From positions 682,001-746,000 of the forward strand of contig CAVWXY010000006.1 in the NCBI GenBank assembly GCA_963758945.1: 64,000 nt of DNA, written 5' to 3'. The notes below the pieces were generated by a model that searched no databases, was not told the DNA's origin, and worked only from the letters and a program-made list of their open reading frames with translations. This DNA comes from VAZQ01 sp963758945 (GTDB lineage Bacteria; Pseudomonadota; Alphaproteobacteria; Rhizobiales; Xanthobacteraceae). Below are positions 34,115 to 43,550 of the stretch, in pieces (position 1 is the first letter of the stretch; each line of letters starts with the position of its first letter). The translations under genes and the position numbers were made by a program.

Positions 34115-34281
34115 CTAGAGCGTTTGACGCGCCTCCATAGCCCACGAAGGCGGGCGTGAACGCCTTGAGGACGCGCCATGGCGCAATGCGAGGAGGTCTC
34201 GGCGCGCAGCGCGAGCCCCGGATTCCGCTCCGCTTCGTCCGGGCCGCGGGGTAAGCTGCGCGCGCAAGCGAGGAGTGCCCC

Positions 34282-35775
34282 ATGACTATTGCCGACGTCC
34301 AGGGCGAAAAACGCGCATCGAAGAAGGCGCCGAAGGGCGCAACCAAGATATCGAGGCAAGACCTGCGTGCCTGGATCGATGCGCTACGCGCGGCGGGCGA
34401 GCTGCAGGAGATCAACGGCGCCGAGCGCGAGGCCGAGATCGGAGGCATCGTCGACCTCTACATGCGCAGGATGGGCAACCCCGCCGTCCTGTTCGACGAC
34501 GTTCCGGGCTACCCCCGCGGCCACCGCATCCTCGCGAACATTCTCACCTCGGTGCGGCGCATCAACCTCACGCTCGGCAGGCCGATCGACGGCTCCGCGA
34601 TCGAATTGGTCTCGTACTGGCGCAAATACATGAAAGAGGCGCCGAGCATCGCGCCGGTCGCGGTCAAATCGGGACCGCTGATGCAGAACGTCAGCAGCGG
34701 CGGCGACGTGAACATCCAAAAAATTCCGACGCCGCGTTGGCACGAGCACGACGGCGGCTATTACATCGGCACCGGCTGCATGGTGGTCATGAAGGACCCC
34801 GACACCGGCTGGATCAATTACGGCGCCTATCGCGTGCAGTCGCACGGCCCCAGTCTCGCGACCGTGATGTGCTCCAAGGGCAAGCACGGCGACCTCATCA
34901 AGCGCCGCTACCACGAGCGCGGCGAGCCCTGTCCGGTCGCGGTCGTGGTCGGCATGCATCCGGCATTGTTCATGGTGGCCGGCCTCGAGATTCCTTACGG
35001 CAAGAACGAATACGACGTTGCCGGCGGCCTGATCGGCGAGGCGGTCGAGGTGATCGAGGCGCCGGCGACCGGCCTGCCAATCCCGGCGCAGGCGGAGATC
35101 GCGTTCGAAGGCTTCATCCATCCCGGCGATGTGATCGAGGAGGGGCCGCTGGGCGAGTGGACCGGTTACTACGCCGGCGGCAAGAAGAAGGAACCCGCGA
35201 TCCGCATCGCGACCTTCATGCACCGCGACGATCCCATCCTGCTCGGTGCGATCCCCGGCGTGCCGCCCGACGACAACTCGTTCTACCGCGGCACCTACCG
35301 CTCCGGCGCGGTGTGGAACCAGCTCGAGGCCGCCGGCGTGCCGGAGGTGAAGGGCGTGTGGGCGCACGCCGCCGGCGGCAGTCGGCTTTGGCTCACGGTC
35401 GCGATCAAGCAGCAATACGGCGGCCATTCCAAGCAGGCGGGGCTGATCGCCTCGCAATGCCATGCCGGTGCCTACGCCAACCGGGTCGTGGTGGTGGTCG
35501 ACGACGATATCGATCCCGCTGACATGGACCAGGTGGTGTGGGCGATCTGCACGCGATTTGAGCCACGTGAAGGCATTGAAATCCTGCGCGGCTGCTGGAG
35601 CACGGCGCTCGACCCCATGGCCTACGGCAGCGACGATCCGCGCAACGCGCGCGTCGTGATCGATGCTTGCAAGCCGTGGTCGCGGCGCGAGACCTTTCCG
35701 ATCGTGGCGCGATCGAGCAAGGAGCTCGATGCCAGCATCCGCGCCAAATGGGCGCACGTCTTGCCGCGGGCATGA
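34282..35775 (+). CDS. UbiD-family prFMN-dependent decarboxylase
   Basis: A 497-residue UbiD-family protein, which reversibly decarboxylates unsaturated or aromatic acids with prenylated FMN. Marks include RRMGNPAVLFDDVPGYP, INYGAYRVQSHGPSLATVM (prFMN site), GGLIGEAVEVIEA and the catalytic segment EGPLGEWTGYYAGG with its Glu/Arg pair. ATG 34282 follows CGAGGAG. No ubiX (prFMN synthase) was seen in the window. The gene begins 164 bases after the second IS, whose insertion may have separated it from an earlier operon with the molybdenum hydroxylase. The substrate is unknown; an aromatic carboxylate fits the neighbourhood. Confidence 0.9.
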   Translation: MTIADVQGEKRASKKAPKGATKISRQDLRAWIDALRAAGELQEINGAEREAEIGGIVDLYMRRMGNPAVLFDDVPGYPRGHRILANILTSVRRINLTLGRPIDGSAIELVSYWRKYMKEAPSIAPVAVKSGPLMQNVSSGGDVNIQKIPTPRWHEHDGGYYIGTGCMVVMKDPDTGWINYGAYRVQSHGPSLATVMCSKGKHGDLIKRRYHERGEPCPVAVVVGMHPALFMVAGLEIPYGKNEYDVAGGLIGEAVEVIEAPATGLPIPAQAEIAFEGFIHPGDVIEEGPLGEWTGYYAGGKKKEPAIRIATFMHRDDPILLGAIPGVPPDDNSFYRGTYRSGAVWNQLEAAGVPEVKGVWAHAAGGSRLWLTVAIKQQYGGHSKQAGLIASQCHAGAYANRVVVVVDDDIDPADMDQVVWAICTRFEPREGIEILRGCWSTALDPMAYGSDDPRNARVVIDACKPWSRRETFPIVARSSKELDASIRAKWAHVLPRA

Positions 35776-35917
35776 GCCGAGGCGGCGGCGACCTCGCCCC
35801 CACGACCATCTGAGCGCGCTGCGTTATACGCGTGAAACCTGTGTTTTGTGGCGACAGGTTCCAAAAATGAGTATAGCTTTACCGGTTGTGGCGGTTACCG
35901 TTAGTTGTGGAGATACC

Positions 35918-37447
35918 ATGGGTACGATCTCCGATTTTCTCGGCCGGAAGGGTGTCGCCTCCTCGTCCGTAGCCCCGCCGGTACCCGCGCCTCCTGTCCA
36001 GCACCCTACGAGCGGCACCCCGGAGAACAACGCGGCGACTTTCGCCGATGTCAGCGCCCGCATCGGCGAGGGCAACGAGACGCTGCGGAACTTGCTGATC
36101 GACACCGATCGTCGCATTTCCGCGCTCGACGACGTCAAGGGCGCCTTCCGCGACCTGGTCGAACCCATCGGGGCTGCACTGCGGGCGCTCGAGCATGAAA
36201 AGACCGACAACGCCGGTTTGCGTAACGCGCTCGCGGATCTGCGTGCGAGACACGAAACGGTCCGGGACGAATGCCAAGCGCTCGAAAAAAGGGCCGCGGA
36301 CTTGGAGAGCGACAACCAGTCGCTTCGCCGGGAATTGGCGCTGACACAACAAGCCGCGCGCGGGCTCGAGAACGACAAAGCGGAGCTGACCAGCGACCTC
36401 GTGGACGTGCGCACCGAGCTCGCCAATCTCGGCAGTCAACTGGCGCAGGAGACCGTCAATGCCCGGTCGGTAGGCGAGGCAAATCGGATTCTCGTCGATC
36501 ACGCCGACAGCGCCGACAAACGGATCGTTGAGTTGCAGGCCGAGGGCGCGCTCACTCGGGAAAAGCTCTCGCTGCTGGAGACCGACAAACGCTCGTTGCA
36601 GACGGCGCTGGAGCAAACGCTCGCCGAGAGCTCGCGCTTGTCGCGCCGCCTCGCCGAGAGCGAGAGCGCCCTGGTCGCGACGCGGGCGCGGCTCGAGCAG
36701 ATGGAAAGCGCCCTCGCCTCGGTCGAGAGCGAACGCGCAGCGCTTTGCGCTGCCCGTGATGAGGCCAACGAGCGACACCAGTCCGAAAGCTACGCGCTCA
36801 ATCTGCAGCTCGAGGCCATGCGTTCGCGTGCCGGAACCGCCGAGAAGCTGCTCTCCGAAGTGCGGCAGAACCTGGTGGCGCGCACCGAGGAGATCAGGAG
36901 CTCGGAACGCAAGTCTGTGGAGGCGACCATCGCTCGCAACGCCACCGAGAAGACGGTCGAACGGCTCGCCGCCGCCCGCGATGAGCTGGAAGTCAAGGTC
37001 AAGGAGCTTGAACAGACGCGTGCGATGCTGCTCGAACGGTCGAGCGGCCTCGCCGAGACCGCGAAGGCGCGCGAGACCTCGCTTGCCCATGCCGAGCAGA
37101 CGATCAAGTCGCTGACCGACCGCGTCGATCAGCTCGAGCATGACGCCCGAGCGTATCGGGCAAGAGCCGTGAAGCGCATCGAGGACCTCAACGAGACGCT
37201 TCAGCGCGAGCGCGTCGAGCTCGCCGTCGCCCAGGGCGCGCTGGAGACGACCCGCAGGGATTACGCCCGGTTGCAACGCGGGCTCGCGGCGCGGGCGACG
37301 CCGCAGAACGGCGCCGATGTCGAGCAGCCCGCCGATGTGTCGGCAGAGCCGTCAAAATGGAAGAACGGCAAGAGCGACGGGCACGGCGCCGACGCGATGG
37401 AGGCGAAGCCGGGGCAACCCGGGATCGAGCCGACCTCCGAACAGTGA
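35918..37447 (+). CDS. Long coiled-coil protein of unknown function
   Basis: A 509-residue protein, ATG 35918 after GTGGAGATACC; an in-frame ATG at 35867 would add 17 residues. It has a short Pro-rich N-terminus (APPVPAPPVQHP), then LIDTDRRISALDDVKGAFRDL, and from about residue 95 to 455 a continuous heptad-rich coiled coil full of Glu, Arg, Ala and Leu, ending in a polar disordered tail. No signal peptide or membrane segment. The form recalls crescentin-like or SMC-arm-like cytoskeletal proteins, but I cannot assign a family. The region 35776-35917 upstream has AT-rich sequence with AACCTGT and ACAGGTT as inverted repeat. It is unrelated in style to its catabolic neighbours. Confidence 0.8.
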   Translation: MGTISDFLGRKGVASSSVAPPVPAPPVQHPTSGTPENNAATFADVSARIGEGNETLRNLLIDTDRRISALDDVKGAFRDLVEPIGAALRALEHEKTDNAGLRNALADLRARHETVRDECQALEKRAADLESDNQSLRRELALTQQAARGLENDKAELTSDLVDVRTELANLGSQLAQETVNARSVGEANRILVDHADSADKRIVELQAEGALTREKLSLLETDKRSLQTALEQTLAESSRLSRRLAESESALVATRARLEQMESALASVESERAALCAARDEANERHQSESYALNLQLEAMRSRAGTAEKLLSEVRQNLVARTEEIRSSERKSVEATIARNATEKTVERLAAARDELEVKVKELEQTRAMLLERSSGLAETAKARETSLAHAEQTIKSLTDRVDQLEHDARAYRARAVKRIEDLNETLQRERVELAVAQGALETTRRDYARLQRGLAARATPQNGADVEQPADVSAEPSKWKNGKSDGHGADAMEAKPGQPGIEPTSEQ

Positions 37448-37569
37448 GCGCGCGATATCTCCCGTCTGCGATCACCAGATGCTTGTTTTTCGAGCGATTG
37501 CCGCGCAGAAATACTTCGTCGTCCAGGTCAGGGAGAGCGCTAGCGCTTCCGCTTCGCGCAACTGCTCTC

Positions 37570-37648
37570 GTAGCCCCGTGGAGCGAAGCGCAATGCGGGT
37601 GCTCGCGCCGCGCGGCAAGTATGCCGAATTTCGCTCCGCTCCCTACGA
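37570..37648. repeat. TAGCCC...GGAGCG-type palindromic repeat, copy 1
   Basis: A roughly 79-bp imperfect palindrome that begins GTAGCCCCGTGGAGCGAAG and ends CGCTCCGCTCCCTAC, in the 243-bp gap between the coiled-coil gene and the receptor gene. A relative lies at 57999-58081 across a gene boundary. Confidence 0.65.
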
Positions 37649-37690
37649 CCAGTGCGACGAGCGGCAATGAATGAGGCTCGAGACTACGCC

Positions 37691-38716
37691 ATGCAGCTGA
37701 TCCGTCCGTACGCGTTTATCGCCGTCGTCCTGGCAGCGGCGCTGCCGGCCGTGCCGGCGCTCGGCGCCGGCGTCGAGGATTTCTACAAGGGCAAAAGCGT
37801 CTCCCTCATCATCGGCTACAGCGTGGGCGGCGGCTACGACGCCTATGGGCGGCTGCTTGCACGCCACCTCGGCAAGCATATTCCCGGCAATCCCGGCGTG
37901 CTGCCGCAGAACATGACCGGCGCCGGCAGCCTCAAGGCCGCCAACTACCTCTATTCCGTGGCCCCGAAGGACGGCTCGGTCATCGGCACGTTCTCGCGCA
38001 GCCAGGGCATTGCGCCGCTGCTCGACAAGGCCGAGTTCGACAGCAGGAAGTTCAGCTGGCTCGGCAGCGTCACCGACGAGGTGAGCCTCTGTATCAGTCG
38101 CCGGAATGCGCCGGTGAAGACCTTCAGCGATCTTCTGTCCACGCCCGCGACCTTCGGCGGCGAGGGTGCGGGCTCCGATCCCAACATCTTCGCGCTGCTC
38201 TACCGCAACCTGTTCGGCGCCAGGATCAAGCTTGTGACCGGCTATCCCGGCACCAACGAGATTCAGCTCGCGGTCGAGCGCGGCGAGGTCGACGGGCTGT
38301 GCGGGCTGTCCTGGAGCACGCTCAAGGGCCGCTATCCGCATTGGCTCACCAAGGAAAGAAAGGCCAATATCCTGATCCAGGCCGGGATCAGAAAGCAGCG
38401 GGAATTGCCTGACGTGCCGTCGGCCAGCGAGCTCGCGACGCGTCCCGAGCAGGCCCAAATCCTCAACCTGCTCCTGATCGGACAGGCCATGGCGCGGCCG
38501 TTCGCGGCCCCGCCGGGCATTCCTTCCGACCGCAAGGCGGCGTTGATCACGGCCTTCGAGCGCACGACGGCGGACCCCGATTTTCTCGCCGAGGCGCAGC
38601 GCCTCGATTTCGAGGTCCAGCCGGTGGGCGCGGCCAGGCTCGACGCGCTGCTGGCGGAGGCCTATGCGACGCCCAAGGACGTCATCGCCAGGGCCGCCTC
38701 GGCCATGACCGACTGA
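37691..38716 (+). CDS. Bug/TctC-like periplasmic receptor
   Basis: A 341-residue secreted protein. ATG 37691 gives a clear signal peptide (MQLIRPYAFIAVVLAAALPA, cleavage likely after PALGA before GVEDFY); ATG 37667 is possible but adds a charged leader. After it come FYKGKSVSLIIGYSVGGGYD and LARHLGKHIPGNPGVLPQN, the form taken by the divergent branch of Bug-like receptors. It ends 10 bases before a CoxL-like large subunit, so it probably delivers or senses that enzyme's substrate. Unlike the other receptors in this window it has YSVGGGYD in place of the PFPAGGPxD loop. Confidence 0.85.
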   Translation: MQLIRPYAFIAVVLAAALPAVPALGAGVEDFYKGKSVSLIIGYSVGGGYDAYGRLLARHLGKHIPGNPGVLPQNMTGAGSLKAANYLYSVAPKDGSVIGTFSRSQGIAPLLDKAEFDSRKFSWLGSVTDEVSLCISRRNAPVKTFSDLLSTPATFGGEGAGSDPNIFALLYRNLFGARIKLVTGYPGTNEIQLAVERGEVDGLCGLSWSTLKGRYPHWLTKERKANILIQAGIRKQRELPDVPSASELATRPEQAQILNLLLIGQAMARPFAAPPGIPSDRKAALITAFERTTADPDFLAEAQRLDFEVQPVGAARLDALLAEAYATPKDVIARAASAMTD

Positions 38717-38726
38717 TGCGGCGGCG

Positions 38727-41051
38727 ATGGGCGGATTGATCGGAGCGCGCCTTCCTCGCCTCGAGGACCGGCCCCTGCTCGTCGGCAAGGGACGCTTCGT
38801 CGACGACATCGAATGTCCCGGGGCGCTGCACGCGGCGTTCGTGCGCAGTCCGCATCCCCATGCCGCGATCCGCGCGGTCGACGCGCACGACGCGCTGGCG
38901 CTGCCGGGCGTGCACGCGGTGCTCACGCTCGACGATCTCGCGCCGGTCCTTGCCAAACGCCGGATGCTGCGCCACTCCAATTCAGGGGCGCCACTCGACC
39001 GCTATTGGTCGTTCGCGCTGGCCGACGGCGAGGTCTCCTATGTCGGCGAAGCCGTCGCGCTCGTCCTTGCCGACAGCCGCTACCTCGCCGAGGACGCGGC
39101 GGCGCTGGTCAACGTCGACTACGACATACTTGCGGCGGTGTCGGACTGTCGCAAGGCGGCCGATCCGGCCGCGCCGGCGGTGCGGCGCGAGCTCGACAGC
39201 AATATCGCCGCCGCCTTCAAGGTCGCCTACGGCGATGCCGATACCGCGTTCGGTAAGGCCGCGCACGTATTGCACGCCGAGCTCTGGCAGCATCGCGGCG
39301 CCGCCCACCCGATCGAAGGCCGCGGCATTGTCGCCGACTGGCGCGACGACGCCGTGGTGGTCTGGGCGTCGACCCAGAAGGCCCACGACCTGTTCCAGTC
39401 CTTGACCGCGCTCCTCGATTTCGACGAGAGCCGGCTGCGCGTGGCCACCCCCGACGTCGGCGGCGGTTTCGGTCCCAAGCTGTGCGTCTATCCCGAGGAC
39501 ATCGCGGTGGTCGCCGCCTGCAAGCTCCTGCGGCGCTCGGTCAAATGGATCGAGGACCGGCGCGAGCATTTCACCAACGCCGCTCAGGAGCGCGACCAGT
39601 ACTGGTCGATCGACGTGGCGGTCGACGCCGATGCCAGGCTCCTCGGGGTGCGCGGCCGGCTGATCCACGATCTCGGCGCCTACGCCCTGCAGGACGTCAA
39701 CATTCCCTACAACTCCGCGTCGATGCTGAGCGGGCCCTATGTGCTTCCGGCCTTGTCCATCGATGTCACGGTCGTCGCCACCAACAAGACGCCGGTGTCG
39801 TCGGTGCGCGGCGCGGGCTATCCGCAGGCGGCCTTCGCCATGGAGCGCCTCATGGATCGCATCGCGCGCGAGCTGCATCTCGACCGCGCCGAGGTGCGCC
39901 GGCGCAATCTGATCCCGCCGGAAAAGATGCCCTATACCAAGCCGCTCAAGGCGCGTTCCGGCGCGAGCATGCAGTACGACAGCGGCGACTATCCTGCCAG
40001 CCAGGCGCAAGTCGTGGCGGTCGCCGGGTGGGAGGATTTTCCGCGCCGGCAGGCTGCCGCGCGGGCGGAGGGCCGCTACATCGGCCTCGGGCTCGCCCAT
40101 GGCATCAAGGGCACCGGGCGCGGTCCGTTCGAGTCCGGCGCGGTGCGCGTGTCCAATACCGGGCGCGTGTCGGTTTATACCGGCGCGGCGGCGATCGGGC
40201 AGGGCTTGCGCACCGCGCTCGCGCAGATCTGTGCCGGCGAGCTCGGCCTGCGCGCCGAGGACATCACCGTGGTGCCGGGCGACACCGGCGGCGTCTCGCT
40301 CGGTCTCGGCGCCTTCGCCAGCCGGCAGACCGTGACGGCGGGCTCTTCGGTGCTGCTGGCGGCGCGCGCCGTCGCCGACAAGGCCAAGAAGCTCGCGAGC
40401 CACGTGCTGGAAGCGGCCGAGCACGATCTCGAGATCGCTGACGGAGAGGTGCGCGTCGTCGGCGCGCCGCAGCTTGCGGTCAAGCTCGGCGAGCTCGCGC
40501 GCATCCTCAAAGGCGCGCCCGGCTACGGCTTCCCGCCGGACATCGCGCCCGGCCTCGCGGCCGACGTGAACTGGCGAACCGACGCGCTCGCCTATGCCAA
40601 TGCCTGCCACGTCGCCGAGGTCGAGGTCGACCCCGGCACCGGTGCCGTCAAGCTTCTGAACTACGTCGCGTTGCAGGATTCCGGAACCCTGATCAACCCG
40701 ATGATGGTCGACGGCCAGGTGCGCGGCGGCGTGGCGCATGGCATCGGAAATGCGGTGCTGGAATGGATGGGATACGACGACAGCGGCCAGCCGGTCACGA
40801 CCACCTTTGCCGATTATCTCCTGCCGAGTGCGACCGAAGTACCGAACATCGAGATTCTCTATCGCGAGACCCCCTCGCCACTCAATCCGCTCGGTGCCAA
40901 GGGCGCGGGCGAAGTCAGCACCATCCCGACGGCGGCGGCGGTAATCTCCGCCGTCGAGGACGCGCTGCAGCCGTTCGGCGTCCGCATTGCGCAGACGCCG
41001 GTCACCCCGCAGAAGCTGGTCGAGCTGATTGCCAATAGCGCCACGGTTTGA
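38727..41051 (+). CDS. Orphan molybdenum hydroxylase large subunit (loop SSVRGAGYP)
   Basis: A 774-residue Mo-MCD catalytic subunit of the xanthine oxidase/CoxL family. Cofactor motifs DVGGGFGPKLCVYPED (about residue 245), the active-site loop SSVRGAGYPQAAFA (about 360), AAIGQGLRT and the catalytic Glu in AKGAGEVSTIPT (about 735) are present. No small or medium subunit is adjacent, so it must share them or function otherwise. The preceding gene is a receptor and the next an HpaB-type oxygenase, its start only 12 bases away. Substrate probably an aldehyde or N-heteroaromatic; CO is unlikely because the Cu-binding Cys is missing. Confidence 0.9.
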   Translation: MGGLIGARLPRLEDRPLLVGKGRFVDDIECPGALHAAFVRSPHPHAAIRAVDAHDALALPGVHAVLTLDDLAPVLAKRRMLRHSNSGAPLDRYWSFALADGEVSYVGEAVALVLADSRYLAEDAAALVNVDYDILAAVSDCRKAADPAAPAVRRELDSNIAAAFKVAYGDADTAFGKAAHVLHAELWQHRGAAHPIEGRGIVADWRDDAVVVWASTQKAHDLFQSLTALLDFDESRLRVATPDVGGGFGPKLCVYPEDIAVVAACKLLRRSVKWIEDRREHFTNAAQERDQYWSIDVAVDADARLLGVRGRLIHDLGAYALQDVNIPYNSASMLSGPYVLPALSIDVTVVATNKTPVSSVRGAGYPQAAFAMERLMDRIARELHLDRAEVRRRNLIPPEKMPYTKPLKARSGASMQYDSGDYPASQAQVVAVAGWEDFPRRQAAARAEGRYIGLGLAHGIKGTGRGPFESGAVRVSNTGRVSVYTGAAAIGQGLRTALAQICAGELGLRAEDITVVPGDTGGVSLGLGAFASRQTVTAGSSVLLAARAVADKAKKLASHVLEAAEHDLEIADGEVRVVGAPQLAVKLGELARILKGAPGYGFPPDIAPGLAADVNWRTDALAYANACHVAEVEVDPGTGAVKLLNYVALQDSGTLINPMMVDGQVRGGVAHGIGNAVLEWMGYDDSGQPVTTTFADYLLPSATEVPNIEILYRETPSPLNPLGAKGAGEVSTIPTAAAVISAVEDALQPFGVRIAQTPVTPQKLVELIANSATV

Positions 41052-41062
41052 AGGTCGAATCC

Positions 41063-42520
41063 ATGCGAACCGGCTCGGAATATCTTCGTTCGCTCGACGA
41101 TGGACGGCAGGTGTTCGTCGACGGCGAGCGCGTCAAGGACGTCACCCGCCACGTCGCCTTTCGCGAGGCGGCACGCTCGGTCGCACGTCTCTACGACATC
41201 GCGGCGGCGCCGGAAAACCGCGAGCGCATGACCTTCGTGTCGCCCAAGACCGGCGAGCCGGTATTGCGCGCTTACCAGATTCCGCGCAGCCATGCCGACC
41301 TGCGGGCGCGGCGGCTGTTTTCCGAGACCTGGGCGGAGGCGACCTTCGGCCTCATGGGCCGCACCCCCGATCACGTCGCCGGCTTCTTCTGCGGCTATGC
41401 CGCGACGCCGGGCGTGCTGGCGGCGGGCGGGCAGAACTTCGCCGACAACGTCGTCGCTTTCTACGAGCACATGCGCGACAACCACCTCTATGCTTCCTAT
41501 GCCATCGTCCCGCCGCAGATCGACCGGGCGAAGCCGGCGCACAAGCAGAGCGACCCCGCGCTCTATGCCGGCGTGGTCAAGGAGCGCGACGACGGCATCG
41601 TCATCTCCGGCGCGCAGCAGCTCGCGACCGGCGGCGCGATCTCCGACCTCATCCACCTGAGCTGCATTCATCCGCTGCAGCCCGGCGACGAGAACTACGC
41701 CAACTGCCTGGCGGTTGCCGTCAACGCGCCCGGGGTCAGGCTCTATCCGCGCCGGCCGTTCGCCACAGCCGCCACCAACGCCTTCGACTATCCGCTGTCG
41801 AGCCGGTTCGACGAGAGCGACAGCTACGTGATCTTCGACAACGTGTTCGTGCCGTGGGAGCGGGTGTTCATCTACCGCAACATCGAGATATCGCGCGACC
41901 AGTGGTGGAAGACGCCGTCGCACCTCTACGGCAACCATCAGGCGCAGGTGCGCTACGTCACCAAGCTGCGCTTCATGATCGGCATCGCCCAGCGCATGAA
42001 CGAGATGACCGGCAATGCCGCCAATCCCGCGGTGCAGATCATGATGGGCGAGCTCGCGGCGCTGGTGTCGGTCTACGAGACCATGCTGCTCGCGCACGAG
42101 GCCATCGCGCCGATCGACGCCGACGGCGTGCTGTGGCCGGCGAAGACCGCGCTCTATTCGGCGATGGCGCTGCAGTCGGAGCTCAACGGTCGCATGCTCG
42201 AGATCATCCGCGAGCTCGCCGGCGCGGCGATGATCACGCTGCCGTCCTCGCTGCGCGACTTCGAGAGCCCAGAGACGGCGGCCGACGTCGAGCGCTACAT
42301 GTGCTCGGCCGCCACCGACGCCAGGGCCAGGGTGGCGTTGATGCGGCTCGCCTGGGACCTCATCGGCTCGGAATTCGGCAGCCGCCACCAGCAATACGAG
42401 AAGTTCTACGGCGGCGCCTCGTTCGTGGTGAAGCAGAACGTCTATCGCAACTTCGATTTCAAGCGCGCGACCGCGCTGGTCGACGCCGCCCTCGCCCTGC
42501 CGCCGCTTGGGCAGGACTGA
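41063..42520 (+). CDS. HpaB-type flavin-dependent monooxygenase, large component
   Basis: A 485-residue member of the 4-hydroxyphenylacetate 3-monooxygenase (HpaB/PvcC) family. ATG 41063 (MRTGSEYLRSLDDGRQVFVDGE split at Arg) is the typical start, with the RTGxEYxxxL-D-R-V-x-G pattern; a TTG at 41048 is less likely. Other marks are FGLMGRTPDHVAGFF, the acyl-CoA-dehydrogenase-like GAQQLATGGAISDLIHLS and VFVPWERVFIYRN. It hydroxylates phenolic compounds with FADH2 from a separate reductase (HpaC), not found here. The related 4-hydroxybutyryl-CoA dehydratase is an alternative but needs Fe-S ligands not evident here. Last gene of the receptor-CoxL-HpaB set. Confidence 0.9.
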   Translation: MRTGSEYLRSLDDGRQVFVDGERVKDVTRHVAFREAARSVARLYDIAAAPENRERMTFVSPKTGEPVLRAYQIPRSHADLRARRLFSETWAEATFGLMGRTPDHVAGFFCGYAATPGVLAAGGQNFADNVVAFYEHMRDNHLYASYAIVPPQIDRAKPAHKQSDPALYAGVVKERDDGIVISGAQQLATGGAISDLIHLSCIHPLQPGDENYANCLAVAVNAPGVRLYPRRPFATAATNAFDYPLSSRFDESDSYVIFDNVFVPWERVFIYRNIEISRDQWWKTPSHLYGNHQAQVRYVTKLRFMIGIAQRMNEMTGNAANPAVQIMMGELAALVSVYETMLLAHEAIAPIDADGVLWPAKTALYSAMALQSELNGRMLEIIRELAGAAMITLPSSLRDFESPETAADVERYMCSAATDARARVALMRLAWDLIGSEFGSRHQQYEKFYGGASFVVKQNVYRNFDFKRATALVDAALALPPLGQD

Positions 42521-42522
42521 TC

Positions 42523-42541
42523 GGACGGCACCGCGCCGTCC
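42523..42541. terminator. Hairpin between convergent genes
   Basis: GGACGGC-ACCGC-GCCGTCC, a 7-bp perfect stem in the 20-base gap between the HpaB-type gene (plus) and the binding-protein gene (minus). It could end both transcripts; no T-run follows. Confidence 0.5.
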
Positions 42542-43461
42542 TACGACTGCGTCCACAACGGCGAGAACTGGGTCGCCACGACGCTCTCATAGGGCACGTC
42601 GCCCGCGAGGATGCCGACGTCGCGCGAGAACTGGTTCATGCCGGCGACGAAGGCGGGCGAGATCGAAGCGTCGTAATAGGGCAGATCGCGGCGAATGAGC
42701 TCGGCGATCAACTCGGCTTCGGAGGGCGGAAAAAGCTTGCGGCCGATGTCGGTCGCACGCGCGACATTTTCCTTGAGGGCGGCATGGGTCTTCACCATCG
42801 CCCGCACCACCGCGGCCGCCGTTTCGGGCGAACGCTCGATCAGGCGGTCGGCCGCGGCGATCGAGGCCATGGTGTAGTTGAAGCACGGCTTCGGCCCGTC
42901 GCCGCGGCGCACGTCGAGCACCACGGTTCCGACCCCGCGCCGTACCGCCACCTCGGTGCCCATGCCGTTCGCCCAGAACCCGTCGATCTTGCGGTCCTCC
43001 AGCGCCTTCGCGGCGGTCACGCCGAAATTCACACCGGCGCCCTGCGCGCCCGGCACCGGCGCGATCTTCACCTCGTCGGCGCCGATGCCGGCTTCGAGCA
43101 GGAGCCGGCGCAACCCCATGTCGACCCATGGCGCCGCGCCGATGCTGCGGCCCTCGACCGCATCGAGGTCGCCGCGCTTGGCGCCGAAGTCCTTGTGCAT
43201 GACCAGGAACCAGTACATGCCCTGGCCCTGCGCGCATAAGAGCTTGGCGCCCCGCCACAGCGGAAATGCCGACAGTACGGAATGGGCGGAGCCGCCCACG
43301 AGATCGACCGTGCCGTCGCGCAGCGCCGCGTAGCACTTGTCGACCGGATAGATCAGCTCGAGCGCGACATCGAGCCCCTCATTCTTGAAGCAGCCGAGCT
43401 CGATCGCCGCGATGGCGGGAAAATACGAGTTCGAGATCATGTCGGGCACGGCGAGCTTCAT
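42541..43461 (-). CDS. NMT1/SsuA-like substrate-binding protein without signal peptide
   Basis: A 306-residue protein of the NMT1/THI5-like fold (periplasmic-binding type 2), of the kind found in nitrate, sulfonate, taurine and thiamine-precursor systems. The start MKLAVPDMISNSYFPAIAAIELGCF goes straight into the first beta strand, so no signal peptide is present; AGGAG precedes the ATG at 43461. Further marks are GGSAHSVLSAFP and the closing DVPYESVVATQFSPLW. No permease or ATPase is nearby. It may be a cytoplasmic sensor or an enzyme of the THI5 fold, or be exported with an unseen leader. It shares direction with the amidase, cupin and DUF2848 genes upstream. Confidence 0.8.
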   Translation of the reverse strand: MKLAVPDMISNSYFPAIAAIELGCFKNEGLDVALELIYPVDKCYAALRDGTVDLVGGSAHSVLSAFPLWRGAKLLCAQGQGMYWFLVMHKDFGAKRGDLDAVEGRSIGAAPWVDMGLRRLLLEAGIGADEVKIAPVPGAQGAGVNFGVTAAKALEDRKIDGFWANGMGTEVAVRRGVGTVVLDVRRGDGPKPCFNYTMASIAAADRLIERSPETAAAVVRAMVKTHAALKENVARATDIGRKLFPPSEAELIAELIRRDLPYYDASISPAFVAGMNQFSRDVGILAGDVPYESVVATQFSPLWTQS

Positions 43462-43550
43462 CGTCTATTCTCCTGCTCCATGCGCTCGCGCGGCCGGCGA
43501 ATGAGCGTTCTTGCACGGCGTGTCCGATATCCGCTCCGCGGAGGCGTACC

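Noticed and set aside
38727..41051. Second CO dehydrogenase
   Set aside because: The active-site loop is SSVRGAGYP, lacking the Cu-ligating Cys of AYRCSFR, and no coxM or coxS is adjacent; it is a family member with another substrate.
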